The notes: generated by a model from the letters alone, not told the origin. Counted from the first letter of the stretch, positions 18,572 through 28,429 are shown. The stretch is DNA of 58,052 nucleotides from Phycicoccus sp. Root101 (GCF_001426245.1 NZ_LMCM01000006.1:1-58052), one strand, 5' to 3'. Numbers and translations are program-made.

Positions 18572-19408
18572 CTACTTCGCGAGGAAGGTCAGCAGTGCGC
18601 TGTTGAACTCGTCCTTGTGGGAGACGTTGATGCCGTGCGGGCCGTCCTTGACGACGTGCAGCTCGCTGCCCGCGACCGCGTCGTGGGTCCGCTGCCCGGA
18701 GACCTCGAACGGCACCGTGCCGTCGCTGTCGCCATGGATGACCAGCGTCGGCACGTCCACCTTGGCGAGGTCGTCGCGGAAGTCCTCGACCCAGGCGGCG
18801 ATGCACTGGGCGGCGGCCTCGGGGTCGGCCTGGGCAGCCAGGCCCAGTGCCTCCTGGCGCTGGGCCTCGCTCACCTTGAGCTCGTCACCGGCGCTGAAGA
18901 ACCCGGTGGTGAAGCCGTCGAAGAACGCCGGCGGGTCCTTGCGCAGGTCGTCCTGCATGCCGGCCACGGTGTCCTTGTCGAGGCCACCGTCGGGGTGGTC
19001 GTCGCTCTTGAGCAGGAACGGCGGGATGGCTGAGGCGAAGACGGCGCTGTGCACCCGGTCGGTGCCGTGCCTGCCGATGTAGCGGGCGACCTCGCCGCCA
19101 CCCATCGAGAACCCCACGAGCGAGGCATCACGCAGGTCCAGCTCCTCGACGACCGCCTTGAGGTCGTCCGCGAAGGTGTCGTAGTCGTAGCCCTTCTCGG
19201 GCTTGTCGGACTCGCCGAAACCGCGGCGGTCGTACGTCACCACGCGGTAGCCGGCCTCGGTGAGCGCGGGCACCTGGTCGGCCCAGGACCTGCCGCTGAG
19301 CGGCCAGCCGTGGATCAGCACGACGGGGCGGCCGGTGCCGCCGGTGTCCTCGTAGTGCAGCTCGACGTCCTTGGACAGCAGGCCGGAGGATCCCTTGACG
19401 GTGGGCAT
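18572..19408 (-). CDS. Alpha/beta hydrolase, non-haem haloperoxidase-like
   Basis: 278 aa from ATG 19408, preferred over GTG 19417, which lies inside the GAAAGGTG Shine-Dalgarno. Features: oxyanion region HGWPLSG near residue 38, nucleophile serine in GFSMGG near 100, DGTVPF aspartate near 224 and PHG histidine near 253. This set matches perhydrolase/haloperoxidase-type alpha/beta hydrolases. Substrate unknown. The promoter region carries an inverted repeat at the predicted transcription start, so it is probably repressed by a DNA-binding regulator not encoded next door. Confidence 0.9.
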   Translation of the reverse strand: MPTVKGSSGLLSKDVELHYEDTGGTGRPVVLIHGWPLSGRSWADQVPALTEAGYRVVTYDRRGFGESDKPEKGYDYDTFADDLKAVVEELDLRDASLVGFSMGGGEVARYIGRHGTDRVHSAVFASAIPPFLLKSDDHPDGGLDKDTVAGMQDDLRKDPPAFFDGFTTGFFSAGDELKVSEAQRQEALGLAAQADPEAAAQCIAAWVEDFRDDLAKVDVPTLVIHGDSDGTVPFEVSGQRTHDAVAGSELHVVKDGPHGINVSHKDEFNSALLTFLAK

Positions 19409-19424
19409 GTGGTTCACCTTTCAA

Positions 19425-19449
19425 TCGAATGCTGGACCATTCGACCCTA
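19425..19449 (-). promoter_or_regulatory. Promoter with overlapping operator for the hydrolase
   Basis: On the minus strand TAGGGT (19449-19444) is a -10 box. Its last T begins the perfect inverted repeat TCGAATG-N6-CATTCGA (19444-19425), so the transcription start would fall inside the repeat. This is the geometry of a repressor operator. Confidence 0.6.
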
Positions 19450-19505
19450 AGCACATCCCGGGGTCTCTGCAGATCTGCGGACCTCCCGCACCCGTGGGGC
19501 TGCCG

Positions 19506-20348
19506 TCACAGGCTGCCGGCTGCCGGGCGCTCGGCGTCCGGCATCCCACCGGTGAGGCGCTCGCCGTCGACGAGCACCTCGCAGCGCTCGGACCAGAACG
19601 CGACGTGGTCCTGCAGTCGGACGGCGTCGTCGAGCGGGTCGGGGTAGAACCACGCGATGTCCGCGCCGACGTCGTCCCCGGTGCCGAGGTAGCTCGCCCG
19701 CCCCTTGTAGGCACAGACGGTGTGCGTCTGCGACGGCGTGAGGAGGTCCATCCGGACGTCGTCGACGGGCAGGTACCAGCGGGTCGGCAGGGCGGTCTCG
19801 TAGACGGCGAGGGCCCTGCGGGACTCTGCGAGCACCGTCCCAGCCAAGCTGACCACGACGTGCCGGTCGCTGCGCAGCACGTCGATCCGCTTCCACGGGT
19901 CGTGCGCGTGGCCCATGACCGGTTGGTCCTCCTCCACCCAGTCGAACAGGGCGAAGTCGAGGACGACACGACCACCCAGGTCCGGGTCGTCGGGGCGGAA
20001 GCCCACCTCGACGAGCCCACCGGCATCGTCGTCGGGTGCTCCCTCCCGCACGGCCACCGGGGTTCCCGGGCACGTGTGCAGCTCGAAGTGCAGCGGGCCG
20101 AGGACCGGGGGCAGCCCGTCGGGGAGCTCACGACGGGGGAGGTCCACCAGCTCGATCCCGTTGGCTGCGAAGGCGTCCGGCGGCACGGCATACTCCGGGA
20201 CCACCCGGCGCGGCTCCCACACCAGCAGGGCATCGGTCGTGTCGACGAGGAGGTGACCGTGCCGGGAGGCGCGCAGCCGCTTCGTGGTGCGGGTGAGGCG
20301 CAGCTCGGACAGGCCGCGGAACCACTGGTCGTGCAGGTCGAGTGCCAT
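19506..20348 (-). CDS. DUF427 domain protein (two copies)
   Basis: 280 aa, ATG start with AGGAT about ten bases upstream. The C-terminal half has the DUF427 hallmarks CAYKGRASYL, IAWFYPDPL and HVAFWSERCEVLVDGE. A diverged copy precedes it (residues ~25-140, LLVDTTDALLVWE, VVLDFALFDWVEEDQPV). The family is widespread in actinobacteria with no established function; the fold is a small beta barrel. Same strand as the hydrolase but 97 bases upstream of it. Confidence 0.85.
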   Translation of the reverse strand: MALDLHDQWFRGLSELRLTRTTKRLRASRHGHLLVDTTDALLVWEPRRVVPEYAVPPDAFAANGIELVDLPRRELPDGLPPVLGPLHFELHTCPGTPVAVREGAPDDDAGGLVEVGFRPDDPDLGGRVVLDFALFDWVEEDQPVMGHAHDPWKRIDVLRSDRHVVVSLAGTVLAESRRALAVYETALPTRWYLPVDDVRMDLLTPSQTHTVCAYKGRASYLGTGDDVGADIAWFYPDPLDDAVRLQDHVAFWSERCEVLVDGERLTGGMPDAERPAAGSL

Positions 20349-20403
20349 GGGTCCACGATCCTCGCCCGGGACCGGGTGGGCAACGGTCCGTGCAGCCGCC
20401 CGC

Positions 20404-21189
20404 TCAGGCGGTCGCCAACCGTCGGCTCGACCAGAGGTGTGCCTCGCCGTACCCGAGGCCCGTGTAGAGGCGGCGGGCCACGTCGTTGTCGGAGTACATC
20501 CCGAGGGTGCACACCCCGGCGTCGCGGACGGCCGCTCGCGTGAGCCGGGCCGTCACCGCGAGGCCCAGACCGGTGCCACGCGCCCTCGGGTGGACCGTGA
20601 TGCCGGACAGGTGCGGGTGGCCGGCCACGTTGGGTTCGCGGACGCCGCAGGCCAGCAGGCTGCCGTCGTCGGCGCGGACCCCGACCCAGTGCTGGTCGGC
20701 CCGCTCGAACGGCCTCGCTTCGGTGCGCTGGTTGGCCAGCGCCAGCAGGGCACGGATGGGGGCCTCGTCGGCGTCGCCGAGGACCTCCAGCCGGTCCTCG
20801 GCAGGGACCTGCGACGGTGGCTGCGTCGCGCACAACCACTCCCACTCGTTGCCCTCGGTGACCGGCAGGTGGTGGGCGACCGCGGGCAGCGACCCGCGCT
20901 CGACCGTCACCGAACCCAGCGGATCAGGCAGCAGCCGGGCCGCCACCAGCTCGCCCACGAGCGCGTCCACGTCCGTGGGCGGACCCATGACGAGGAGCCC
21001 GTGGCGGCGGGTGTGGGTCTGGCGGGGGAGGGCCATCGCGGCACCGAGGCAGTGAGCGGCGCCCACGAGGGGCGAGGGGATGTCCCACCGCAGGAACGCG
21101 CTCCCACCGCTGAACGCCAACAGCTCCTCGTGGCTCGAGATCTCCTGCAGCACAGCGTTGTTCGCGCAGGAGCCGGACGCGTGCGTCAC
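20404..21189 (-). CDS. GNAT family N-acetyltransferase
   Basis: 261 aa, GTG at 21189 overlapping the stop of the MMPL gene (GTGA). The C-terminal ~130 residues hold the GNAT core: strand LSGITVHPRARGTGLG with the R/QxxGxG acetyl-CoA loop, followed by VTARLTRAAVRDAG and DNDVARRLYTGLGY. The N-terminal ~120 residues are a separate domain of unknown role, as in two-domain GNATs. Acceptor unknown. Translational coupling to the transporter suggests a shared physiological role. Confidence 0.85.
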   Translation of the reverse strand: MTHASGSCANNAVLQEISSHEELLAFSGGSAFLRWDIPSPLVGAAHCLGAAMALPRQTHTRRHGLLVMGPPTDVDALVGELVAARLLPDPLGSVTVERGSLPAVAHHLPVTEGNEWEWLCATQPPSQVPAEDRLEVLGDADEAPIRALLALANQRTEARPFERADQHWVGVRADDGSLLACGVREPNVAGHPHLSGITVHPRARGTGLGLAVTARLTRAAVRDAGVCTLGMYSDNDVARRLYTGLGYGEAHLWSSRRLATA

Positions 21190-23390
21190 TCCGTGATCCC
21201 GAACCGCGCGTGCCACCTCTTCAGCCGCGCCGGCGCCCACCAGTTCCAGTCGCCGAGCAGGGCCATCGTCGCCGGCACGAGCAGCATGCGGACGAGGGTG
21301 GCGTCGAGCAGCACGGCCACGGCCAGGCCGACACCCGTCTCCTTGATGATGAGCAGCTGCCCCGCCACGAACCCCGAGAACACGATGACGACGAGGATCG
21401 CCGCCGACGTGATGATCCGCCCGGACCGCTGCAGCCCGGCGATGACGGCGTGGTCGTTGTCCGCGCCGCGCTCGTGCAGCTCGACGATGCGCGACAGCAG
21501 GAACACCTCGTAGTCCATCGACAGCCCGAACCCGAAGGCCAGCACGAGCATCGGGATCGTCGACTCGATGCCCCCGACCGAGTCGAACCCCAGCAACCCT
21601 TGGAGGTGCCCCTGCTGGAAGACCCAGACGACGATCCCGAGGCTGGCGCCGAGCGAGACGACGTTCATGAGCAGGGCCTTGACGGGGATGACCACCGAGC
21701 CCGTCATGAGGAACAGCAGCACGAGCGTCGCGAGGGCCACGAGCGCAAAGGCGTATGGCGCGCGCTCGCGCAGGGAGTCGGTGAAGTCGCGCAGGCCGGA
21801 CGCCTGCCCGATCACCTTGGTGGGGAAGTCCGGTCGGTCCGCGCGCAGCGCGGTGACGGCGTCGCGGGCGCCGTCGTCCAGGGGGCCGCCGGGGGTGTCG
21901 ATGGCGATGACGCTGAGCCGGTCGGACACCGCCTCGACCCGGCCGGTGAGGCGGGTGCCGCCGACGACGGGCAGCGCCGCGGCATACGCCTGCGCCTGCT
22001 CGGGGCTCGCGGTGGCCACGACCTGGACGTCGGGGCCGGCCAGGCCCGGGTAGCGGGCCTCGAGGGTCGTGAAGAACTCGCGCTGGGGGGCGCTCACGGG
22101 TAGGAGCTCCTTGCCCGACGAGGTGAGCCGCAGGTCGAACGCCGGCGCCGCGAGGGTGCCGAGGACGGCGAGGACGGCGAGGATCACCAGGAGGGGGTGG
22201 CGGAAGACGCGGGTCGCGAGCCGCGAGAACACGCCCTCCTCCGGCGCCTGCTCGGTGCCGCGCTTGAGCAGCCGCCTGGCGCCCAGGACGCACAACGCCG
22301 GGACCAGGGTGAGGGCGACGAGCATCGCGACGAGGACCACCGACAACCCGGCCGAGCCGATCGCCTTGAGGATCGACGCCTCGAAGACGAGCAGGCCCCC
22401 GAGCGAGATGGCGACCGTGAGCCCGGAGAAGACCACGGTGCGGCCGGCCGAGTCGACGGTCCGGACGATGGCGGCGAGCACCTCCTCCTGGGTGATCTCC
22501 GACGCCGGGCGGCCCTGCACCCGGCTGCGCAGCTCCTCACGGAACCGGCTCACCGTGAGCAGTCCGTAGTCGATGCACAGGCCCAGGCCGAGGACGGTGA
22601 CGACGTTGACCACCGTCGCGTCGAGGTCGATCACGTGCGAGAAGCCGAGGAGGGAGGCGAGCGCGCCGGCGATCGAGGCGATGGCGCCGATGATCGGCAT
22701 GCCTGCCGCGACGAACCCGCCGAACACCAGGACCATGACGAGGAAGCTGATCGGCAGGGCGATGCCCTCACCGGCTCGCAGGTCCTTCTCGACCTGCGAG
22801 GTGATGGCGTGGATGAGGTCGGCCAGGCCGCCGGTCGTGCCGTGCGCGCCGGGGATGGCTGCCACGAGGGCGTCGAGCTGCTGGTCGACCTGCGCCTGGG
22901 CGCGGTCCCGCGCATCGCCCTCGAGCCCGGGGTCGAACGTCACCACGGCCGCGAACCCGTCACCCGACGTCGGCAGCAAGGTCTTCGCCTGGGGGCTGTC
23001 GAGCCCTGCCGGCACCAGCTGGGGTGCGGCGACCGAGGCGACACCGTCGATGCCGCTGATCGCGCTCGCAGCAGCCTTCACCGCGGCGACGGTCGCCGGG
23101 GCGGCGGCGTCGGCGTCCGTGACCTGGAGCAGGTGGGTGCTCGTCGCGGAGCGACCCGCCGCGACGAGCTGGTCACGGCCCTGGAGGTTCTCCCCGGCGA
23201 CGGACGGGTCGCCGGACTGGAGGCGCTCGAACAGCGACTGGTTGCCGAACGCCCCGGTGGCCCCGGCGAACGACGCGACCACGGCCAGGAGCCAGATGAG
23301 GACCACGGTGCGCGGGTGGCGCCCGACGAGGCCGCCGAGGTGGGACAGGGCTGAGGTCGACCGGTCGGGGTGGTCGGGCGCGTCGGTCAC
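21186..23390 (-). CDS. MMPL/RND family transporter
   Basis: 734 aa from GTG 23390. It has twelve predicted helices in two halves, each with a helix, a large periplasmic loop and five more helices. The first helix starts near residue 27 (TVVLIWLLAVVASFAGATGA). The RND proton-relay helices carry GLCIDYGLLTVSRFREE and GFGLSMDYEVFLLSRIVE, the Asp-Tyr pairs typical of MmpL proteins. MMPL transporters export lipids or hydrophobic compounds; the cargo is unknown. Only 19 bases separate its start from the divergent rarA start. Confidence 0.93.
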   Translation of the reverse strand: MTDAPDHPDRSTSALSHLGGLVGRHPRTVVLIWLLAVVASFAGATGAFGNQSLFERLQSGDPSVAGENLQGRDQLVAAGRSATSTHLLQVTDADAAAPATVAAVKAAASAISGIDGVASVAAPQLVPAGLDSPQAKTLLPTSGDGFAAVVTFDPGLEGDARDRAQAQVDQQLDALVAAIPGAHGTTGGLADLIHAITSQVEKDLRAGEGIALPISFLVMVLVFGGFVAAGMPIIGAIASIAGALASLLGFSHVIDLDATVVNVVTVLGLGLCIDYGLLTVSRFREELRSRVQGRPASEITQEEVLAAIVRTVDSAGRTVVFSGLTVAISLGGLLVFEASILKAIGSAGLSVVLVAMLVALTLVPALCVLGARRLLKRGTEQAPEEGVFSRLATRVFRHPLLVILAVLAVLGTLAAPAFDLRLTSSGKELLPVSAPQREFFTTLEARYPGLAGPDVQVVATASPEQAQAYAAALPVVGGTRLTGRVEAVSDRLSVIAIDTPGGPLDDGARDAVTALRADRPDFPTKVIGQASGLRDFTDSLRERAPYAFALVALATLVLLFLMTGSVVIPVKALLMNVVSLGASLGIVVWVFQQGHLQGLLGFDSVGGIESTIPMLVLAFGFGLSMDYEVFLLSRIVELHERGADNDHAVIAGLQRSGRIITSAAILVVIVFSGFVAGQLLIIKETGVGLAVAVLLDATLVRMLLVPATMALLGDWNWWAPARLKRWHARFGITE

Positions 23391-23396
23391 GCGGGA

Positions 23397-23402
23397 TAGC
23401 CT
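23397..23402 (+). promoter_or_regulatory. -10 box TAGCCT, leaderless start of rarA
   Basis: TAGCCT ends seven bases before GTG 23410. There is no Shine-Dalgarno. The divergent MMPL gene starts at 23390, so the rarA -35 region must lie inside the MMPL coding sequence. Confidence 0.5.
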
Positions 23403-23409
23403 GCCATCC

Positions 23410-24828
23410 GTGGTGACAGGCGATGGCGACGACCTCTTCGCGGCGGCCAGCGGGACCGCAGGTGGTCCCGGTGCGGCCGTCGACGGGGCCCGCCTGCCGT
23501 CGGGTGCGGCGCTGCCCCCGCTCGCCGTCCGGATGCGGCCGGCGAACCTCGACGAGGTGCGGGGCCAGTCCTCGGTGCTGCGCCCGGGGAGCCCGCTGCG
23601 CCGCCTGATCGAGGGCTCGGCCGGAGCTGCCGGGCCGCTGTCGGCGATCATCTGGGGCCCGCCGGGCACGGGCAAGACCACGCTGGCGCACCTCGTGGCG
23701 ACGGCGGCCGGTCGCCGGTTCGTCGAGCTGTCGGCGGTGACGGCAGGCGTCAAGGACGTGCGCCAGGTCATGGACCAGGCTGCCCGCGACCGCGACATGT
23801 ACGACCGGCAGACCGTGCTCTTCCTCGACGAGATCCACCGGTTCACCAAGGCCCAGCAGGACGCGCTGCTGCCGGGCGTCGAGACCCGGCAGATCATCCT
23901 CGTGGCGGCGACGACGGAGAACCCGTCCTTCTCCGTCATCGCGCCCCTGCTGTCCCGGTCGATGCTCATCACCCTGGGCTCCCTCTCGGACTCGGAGGTC
24001 GCCGAGGTGCTCGTCTCGGCCGTCGCGGACGAGCGTGGGCTGGCGGGGGAGTTCAGCCTGGCCGACGACGCCAGCGCCCACCTGGTGCGGATCGCCGGCG
24101 GAGACGCGCGGCGAGCCCTCACGTCGCTGGAGGCCGCGGCGGGCGTCGCCCTGGACGAGATCGCCCCGGGTGCCGAGGTCGACGGCCCGGTCGAGATCAC
24201 CCTGGCGCACACCGAGCAGGCGGTCGCCTTCGCCAGTGTGCGCTACGACAAGACCGGCGACCAGCACTACGACGTCGCCTCGGCGCTGATCAAGTCGATG
24301 CGCGGTTCCGACGTCGATGCCGCCCTGCACTACCTCGCGCGGATGCTGGAGGCGGGGGAGGACCCGCGCTTCATCGCCCGGCGCATCGTCATCTCCGCCA
24401 GCGAGGACGTCGGCATGGGCGACCCCACGGCCCTGCAGACCGCCGTCGCCGCGATGCACGCCGTCGCCCAGATCGGCATGCCCGAGGCGCGCATCATCCT
24501 GGCCCAGGCGGTCGTCCACAACGCCCTCGCACCCAAGAGCAACGCGGCATACACCGGCATCAACGAAGCCATCGCGGACGTGCGCGCGGGACGCGGCGGG
24601 GCGGTGCCCCCGCACCTGCGTGGCAGCGGGTATGCCGGCGCGGCCCGCCTCGGGCACGGCGACGGCTACGTCTACGCCCACTCCGAGCCGGACGGCGTCG
24701 CCCAGCAGGCGTACCTGCCCGACGACCTCCAGGGCAAGACCGACTACTACCGGCCGACCGACCGCGGGTTCGAGGAGCGCCTCGGTCCGCGGTGGGCCTG
24801 GCTGAAGTCCAGGATCCGCGGCACCTGA
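23410..24828 (+). CDS. rarA: Replication-associated recombination protein RarA (MgsA)
   Basis: 472 aa from GTG 23410 (23413 is also possible). AAA+ clamp-loader-like ATPase: after MRPANLDEVRGQ, Walker A is GPPGTGKTTLAH near residue 83, Walker B is LFLDEIHRF near 137, sensor 1 is ATTENPSF near 163 and sensor 2 is in GGDARRALTSLE near 235. The C-terminal half has the tetramerisation region (RYDKTGDQHYDVASALIKS). It acts at stalled forks. The ~45-residue N-terminal extension is Ala/Gly-rich and poorly conserved. Confidence 0.95.
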   Translation: MVTGDGDDLFAAASGTAGGPGAAVDGARLPSGAALPPLAVRMRPANLDEVRGQSSVLRPGSPLRRLIEGSAGAAGPLSAIIWGPPGTGKTTLAHLVATAAGRRFVELSAVTAGVKDVRQVMDQAARDRDMYDRQTVLFLDEIHRFTKAQQDALLPGVETRQIILVAATTENPSFSVIAPLLSRSMLITLGSLSDSEVAEVLVSAVADERGLAGEFSLADDASAHLVRIAGGDARRALTSLEAAAGVALDEIAPGAEVDGPVEITLAHTEQAVAFASVRYDKTGDQHYDVASALIKSMRGSDVDAALHYLARMLEAGEDPRFIARRIVISASEDVGMGDPTALQTAVAAMHAVAQIGMPEARIILAQAVVHNALAPKSNAAYTGINEAIADVRAGRGGAVPPHLRGSGYAGAARLGHGDGYVYAHSEPDGVAQQAYLPDDLQGKTDYYRPTDRGFEERLGPRWAWLKSRIRGT

Positions 24829-24869
24829 GCCGGGGCTCGCGGTGTCGGATGGCGTCACCCACAACCGGG

Positions 24870-24875
24870 TAGGGT
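24870..24875 (+). promoter_or_regulatory. -10 box TAGGGT, leaderless start of the DUF948 gene
   Basis: TAGGGT ends seven bases before ATG 24883 with no Shine-Dalgarno between. Confidence 0.6.
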
Positions 24876-24882
24876 TGCCGAC

Positions 24883-25272
24883 ATGGATGTGAGTCTGGGC
24901 GACATCGCCGGAATGATCGCGGCCCTGGCGTTCGCGTTCCTGGTCTTCAGACTGGGCAGCGTGATCGGCAAGGCCGGCAAGATCCTCGACGAGACGCGGA
25001 TCGGTCTGCGGACGACCACCGAGAACGTCCAGCCGACCCTGATCAAGCTCACCGACACGGTCAGCCTCACCAACGAGCAGCTGGCGCGGGTCGACGGCAT
25101 CACGACCAACGTCTCGGCCATCACCACGAACGCCAGCGCCCTCACCGCCCTCTTCGCGGCGACGCTCGGCAGCCCGGTGGTCAAGGTCGCGGCCTTCACG
25201 TATGGCGTCCGGTCGGCCCTGAGCGGGGCCGGCACCAAGTCGACCGGTGGCCGTCGCCGCCGCAGGGGCTGA
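24883..25272 (+). CDS. DUF948 membrane-anchored protein
   Basis: 129 aa. One N-terminal membrane helix (residues ~7-25, IAGMIAALAFAFLVFRLG) is followed by a long helical, methyl-accepting-like segment (KILDETRIGLRTTTENVQPT ... ITTNVSAITTNASALTALFA) and a basic tail RRRRRG. This matches DUF948, a family of small surface-associated proteins of unknown function found next to alaS in actinobacteria. The following 107-aa gene is five bases downstream and probably co-transcribed. Confidence 0.85.
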   Translation: MDVSLGDIAGMIAALAFAFLVFRLGSVIGKAGKILDETRIGLRTTTENVQPTLIKLTDTVSLTNEQLARVDGITTNVSAITTNASALTALFAATLGSPVVKVAAFTYGVRSALSGAGTKSTGGRRRRRG

Positions 25273-25277
25273 TCGCC

Positions 25278-25601
25278 GTGGCACGACTCTTCTGGCTCGG
25301 GCTGGGCGCGGCCGCCGGTGTCTACGCGGTGCGCAAGGTCGGCAAGGCCGCCCAGGCGTACACGCCCGCCGGCGTGGCCGACGGCCTGTCCGACTTCGGT
25401 GACGGCCTGCGCGAGCTCGCCGCCGCCGTCCGCGAGGGCATGGCCGAGCGCGAAGGCGAGCTGCGGCTGGCCCTCGGCATCGACGCCGGGACCGCCGACG
25501 ACCCCGAGGCCAGCGCCGCACGCCTCGACGCCGCCTCTGCACGGGCGCTCCTGGACGACCCCATGGGCCGCCGCGCCGACCGGGACTTCCGAGCTCGGTA
25601 G
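25278..25601 (+). CDS. Small hypothetical protein, partner of the DUF948 gene
   Basis: 107 aa, GTG start. A short hydrophobic N-terminus (LFWLGLGAAAGVYAVRKVG) is followed by an amphipathic helix (LSDFGDGLRELAAAVREGMAEREGELRLAL) and an Ala/Asp/Arg-rich end. The family is recurrent between the DUF948 gene and alaS in actinobacteria, which argues it is a true gene. No function known. The N-terminal stretch may be a weak membrane anchor. Confidence 0.8.
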   Translation: MARLFWLGLGAAAGVYAVRKVGKAAQAYTPAGVADGLSDFGDGLRELAAAVREGMAEREGELRLALGIDAGTADDPEASAARLDAASARALLDDPMGRRADRDFRAR

Positions 25602-25654
25602 GGGCGTTCGCGCACCCGCGCGTCCCGTCCCCGCACACCGCTCACCCCTACCCG

Positions 25655-25660
25655 TACGAT
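25655..25660 (+). promoter_or_regulatory. -10 box (TACGAT) for alaS
   Basis: TACGAT lies 52 bases before ATG 25713, giving a leader of about 45 nt with AAAGGA at 25695-25700. I see no T-box in so short a leader. Confidence 0.4.
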
Positions 25661-25712
25661 TCGTCATGCCCGCCCACCCCTCCAGGGCATGCGCAAAGGA
25701 CTGAGTACATCC

Positions 25713-28415
25713 ATGGAAACCGCCGAGATCAGGCGCCGCTTCCTCTCGTTCTACGAGAGCAAGGGCCACACGGTCGTCCCGTCGTCCCCGCTGGTCTACG
25801 ACGACCCCAACCTGCTGTTCGTCAACGCAGGCATGGTGCCGTTCAAGCCCTACTTCCTCGGGCAGCAGACCCCGCAGTGGGACCGTGCCACGTCGGTGCA
25901 GAAGTGCGTCCGCACCGGTGACATCGAGGAGGTCGGCAAGACCTCCCGCCACGGCACGTTCTTCCAGATGAACGGCAACTTCTCCTTCGGGGACTACTTC
26001 AAGGAAGGCGCCATCCGGTTCGCCTGGGAGCTCATCACCACCTCCCAGGACCAGGGTGGCTACGGCCTCGACGCCGACAAGATCTGGCCCACCGTCTACG
26101 AGGACGACGACGAGGCCTACGACCTGTGGCACCGCACCATCGGGGTGCCCAAGGAGCGGATCACCCGCCGCGGCAAGCTCGACAACTACTGGCACATGGG
26201 TGTTCCCGGTCCCGGTGGCCCGTGCAGCGAGCTCTACCTCGACCGTGGCCCGGACTACGGCCGCGAGGGTGGGCCCGCCGTCGACGAGGACCGCTACCTC
26301 GAGTTCTGGAACCTCGTCTTCATGCAGTACGAGCTGTCGGCCGTGCGCGCCAAGGACGACTTCGACATCGCCTCGGAGCTGCCGAAGAAGAACATCGACA
26401 CCGGCATGGGCCTCGAGCGCATGGCCACCCTGCTCCAGGGCGTCGACAACCTCTACGAGATCGACGAGGTCTACCCGGTCCTCGACCGCGCGGCTGAGCT
26501 GACGGGCAAGAAGTACGGCGCGCACTCCGGTCACGCCGCCAGCGAGTCCCACCCCGACGACGTGCGCCTGCGCGTCGTCGCCGACCACGTCCGCTCGAGC
26601 CTCATGCTCATCGGCGACGGCGTCACCCCCGGCAACGAGGGTCGTGGTTACGTGCTGCGCCGCATGTTGCGTCGCGCGGTGCGTTCCATGCGCCTGCTCG
26701 GGTATGACGAGCCCAGCCTCCCGCTGCTGCTCCCCGTCTCCGTCGAGCGGATGAAGAACTCCTACCCCGAGCTCGAGGCCGGGTTCGACCGGATCTCGCA
26801 GATCGCGTACGCCGAAGAGGAGGCGTTCCGCCGCACGCTGGCCTCGGGCACGACGATCCTCGACACGGCCGTGTCCCGCACCAAGGACTCCGGCGGCACG
26901 ACGCTGCCGGGCGACCAGGCGTTCCAGCTGCACGACACGTACGGCTTCCCGATCGACCTGACCCTGGAGATGGCGCAGGAGCAGGGCCTCGAGGTCGACC
27001 GGGCGGGCTTCACGCGGCTCATGCAGGAGCAGCGCGAGCGCGCCAAGGCGGACGCGAAGTCCAAGAAGGGCGGGCACGCCAACACCGAGGTGTGGCGGGA
27101 CCTGCGCGCGCTCGGCGCGACCGACTGGCGGGCCTACTCGCAGCTGACCAGCGAGGCGAAGGTCGTCGGCCTCGTCGTCGACGGCGTGCGCGTCGAGGAG
27201 CTCGAGCCCGGCCAGCGTGGCCAGGTCGTGCTCGACCGCACCCCCTTCTACGCCGAGTCCGGTGGCCAGGTCGGTGACGAGGGCATCATCACCGCCGACG
27301 GCGCGCACCTGCGGGTCGTCGACGTCCAGCGGCCCGTCAAGGGCCTGGTCGCGCACACCGTCGAGGTGCTCACCGGGCCGGTCCGCACCGGCCAGGAGGT
27401 GTCGGCCGAGGTCGACCCGGAGTGGCGCATCTCGGCGTGCCAGGCGCACTCGGGCACGCACGTCGTCCACGCCGCCCTGCGCCAGGTGCTCGGCCCGACG
27501 GCCCTGCAGTCCGGCTCCTACAACAAGCCCGGCTACCTGCGCCTCGACTTCGCCTGGGGCCAGTCCCTGTCGAGCGAGACGCGCAGCGAGATCGAGGAGG
27601 TGGCGAACCTCGCGGTCCGCCAGGACCTCCCCGTGTCGGCGCAGTTCATGACCCTGCCGCAGGCGCGCGAGTTCGGGGCGCTGGCGCTGTTCGGCGAGAC
27701 CTACGACGAGCAGGTCCGAGTCATCGAGATCGGTGGCCCGTGGTCGCGTGAGCTCTGCGGTGGCACGCACGTCGGCCACTCCTCGCAGATCGGTGCCCTC
27801 TCAGTGACCGGCGAGTCGTCCGTGGGCTCGGGTGTCCGTCGCCTCGAGGCGTTCGTCGGCATGGACGCCCTGCGCTACCTCGCCAAGGAACGCGCCCTCG
27901 TCGCGGAGCTCACGGAGATCGTCAAGGTCCAGCCGGGCGAGCTCAAGGAGCGCGTCGCGGCCCTCGTGGCGCGGGTGCGCGACGCCGAGCGCGAGCTCGA
28001 GAAGGTCCGTCGCGAGCAGGTGCAGGCCCAGACCGGCAAGCTCGTCGAGTACGCCCGTGACCTCGGTGGCATCCGGGTCCTCACCCACGACGCGGGTGAC
28101 GGCGCCAGCGCCGACGACCTGCGCACCATGGCCCTGGACCTGCGTGGCCGCCTTGGCGAGGCGACCCCCGTGGTCGTCGCGCTCACCGGCGTGGCCAAGG
28201 GCCGGCCCGGTGTCGTCGTGGCGACCAACGCCGGAGCGCGTGCGCGCGGCGTCAAGGCTGGTGCGCTCGTGCGCGTCGCGGCCCAGACGCTCGGCGGCGG
28301 CGGAGGTGGCAAGGACGACCTCGCCCAGGGTGGTGGCACCGATCCGGCCAGGACCGGTGACGCGCTCGGCCGCATCGACGCCGCGGTGCGCGAAGCCGCC
28401 GGCATCACCGGCTGA
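25713..28415 (+). CDS. alaS: Alanine-tRNA ligase
   Basis: 900 aa from ATG 25713, where similarity to the family begins ([19 protein letters not shown]). Class II core with motif 2 in [19 protein letters not shown]. The editing domain has zinc ligands HSGTH near residue 585 and CGGTH near 690. The C-terminal DHHA1 domain ends with the [15 protein letters not shown] loop. Length is normal. It heads the run alaS-ruvX-mltG-aroE conserved in actinobacteria. A further in-frame ATG at 25689 would add eight residues that do not look conserved. Confidence 0.97.
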   Translation: METAEIRRRFLSFYESKGHTVVPSSPLVYDDPNLLFVNAGMVPFKPYFLGQQTPQWDRATSVQKCVRTGDIEEVGKTSRHGTFFQMNGNFSFGDYFKEGAIRFAWELITTSQDQGGYGLDADKIWPTVYEDDDEAYDLWHRTIGVPKERITRRGKLDNYWHMGVPGPGGPCSELYLDRGPDYGREGGPAVDEDRYLEFWNLVFMQYELSAVRAKDDFDIASELPKKNIDTGMGLERMATLLQGVDNLYEIDEVYPVLDRAAELTGKKYGAHSGHAASESHPDDVRLRVVADHVRSSLMLIGDGVTPGNEGRGYVLRRMLRRAVRSMRLLGYDEPSLPLLLPVSVERMKNSYPELEAGFDRISQIAYAEEEAFRRTLASGTTILDTAVSRTKDSGGTTLPGDQAFQLHDTYGFPIDLTLEMAQEQGLEVDRAGFTRLMQEQRERAKADAKSKKGGHANTEVWRDLRALGATDWRAYSQLTSEAKVVGLVVDGVRVEELEPGQRGQVVLDRTPFYAESGGQVGDEGIITADGAHLRVVDVQRPVKGLVAHTVEVLTGPVRTGQEVSAEVDPEWRISACQAHSGTHVVHAALRQVLGPTALQSGSYNKPGYLRLDFAWGQSLSSETRSEIEEVANLAVRQDLPVSAQFMTLPQAREFGALALFGETYDEQVRVIEIGGPWSRELCGGTHVGHSSQIGALSVTGESSVGSGVRRLEAFVGMDALRYLAKERALVAELTEIVKVQPGELKERVAALVARVRDAERELEKVRREQVQAQTGKLVEYARDLGGIRVLTHDAGDGASADDLRTMALDLRGRLGEATPVVVALTGVAKGRPGVVVATNAGARARGVKAGALVRVAAQTLGGGGGGKDDLAQGGGTDPARTGDALGRIDAAVREAAGITG

Positions 28416-28429
28416 CCGCGGACGACATC

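Noticed and set aside
19461-19480. Palindrome GCAGATCTGC between the hydrolase and DUF427 genes
   Set aside because: It is short, with no promoter element or T-tract next to it. It may be a weak hairpin but I cannot assign a role.
25602-25712. T-box or other tRNA-sensing leader before alaS (also examined at 16564-16672 before aspS)
   Set aside because: Leaders of about 45 nt are too short and lack the conserved T-box AGGGUGGNACCGCG-like sequence.
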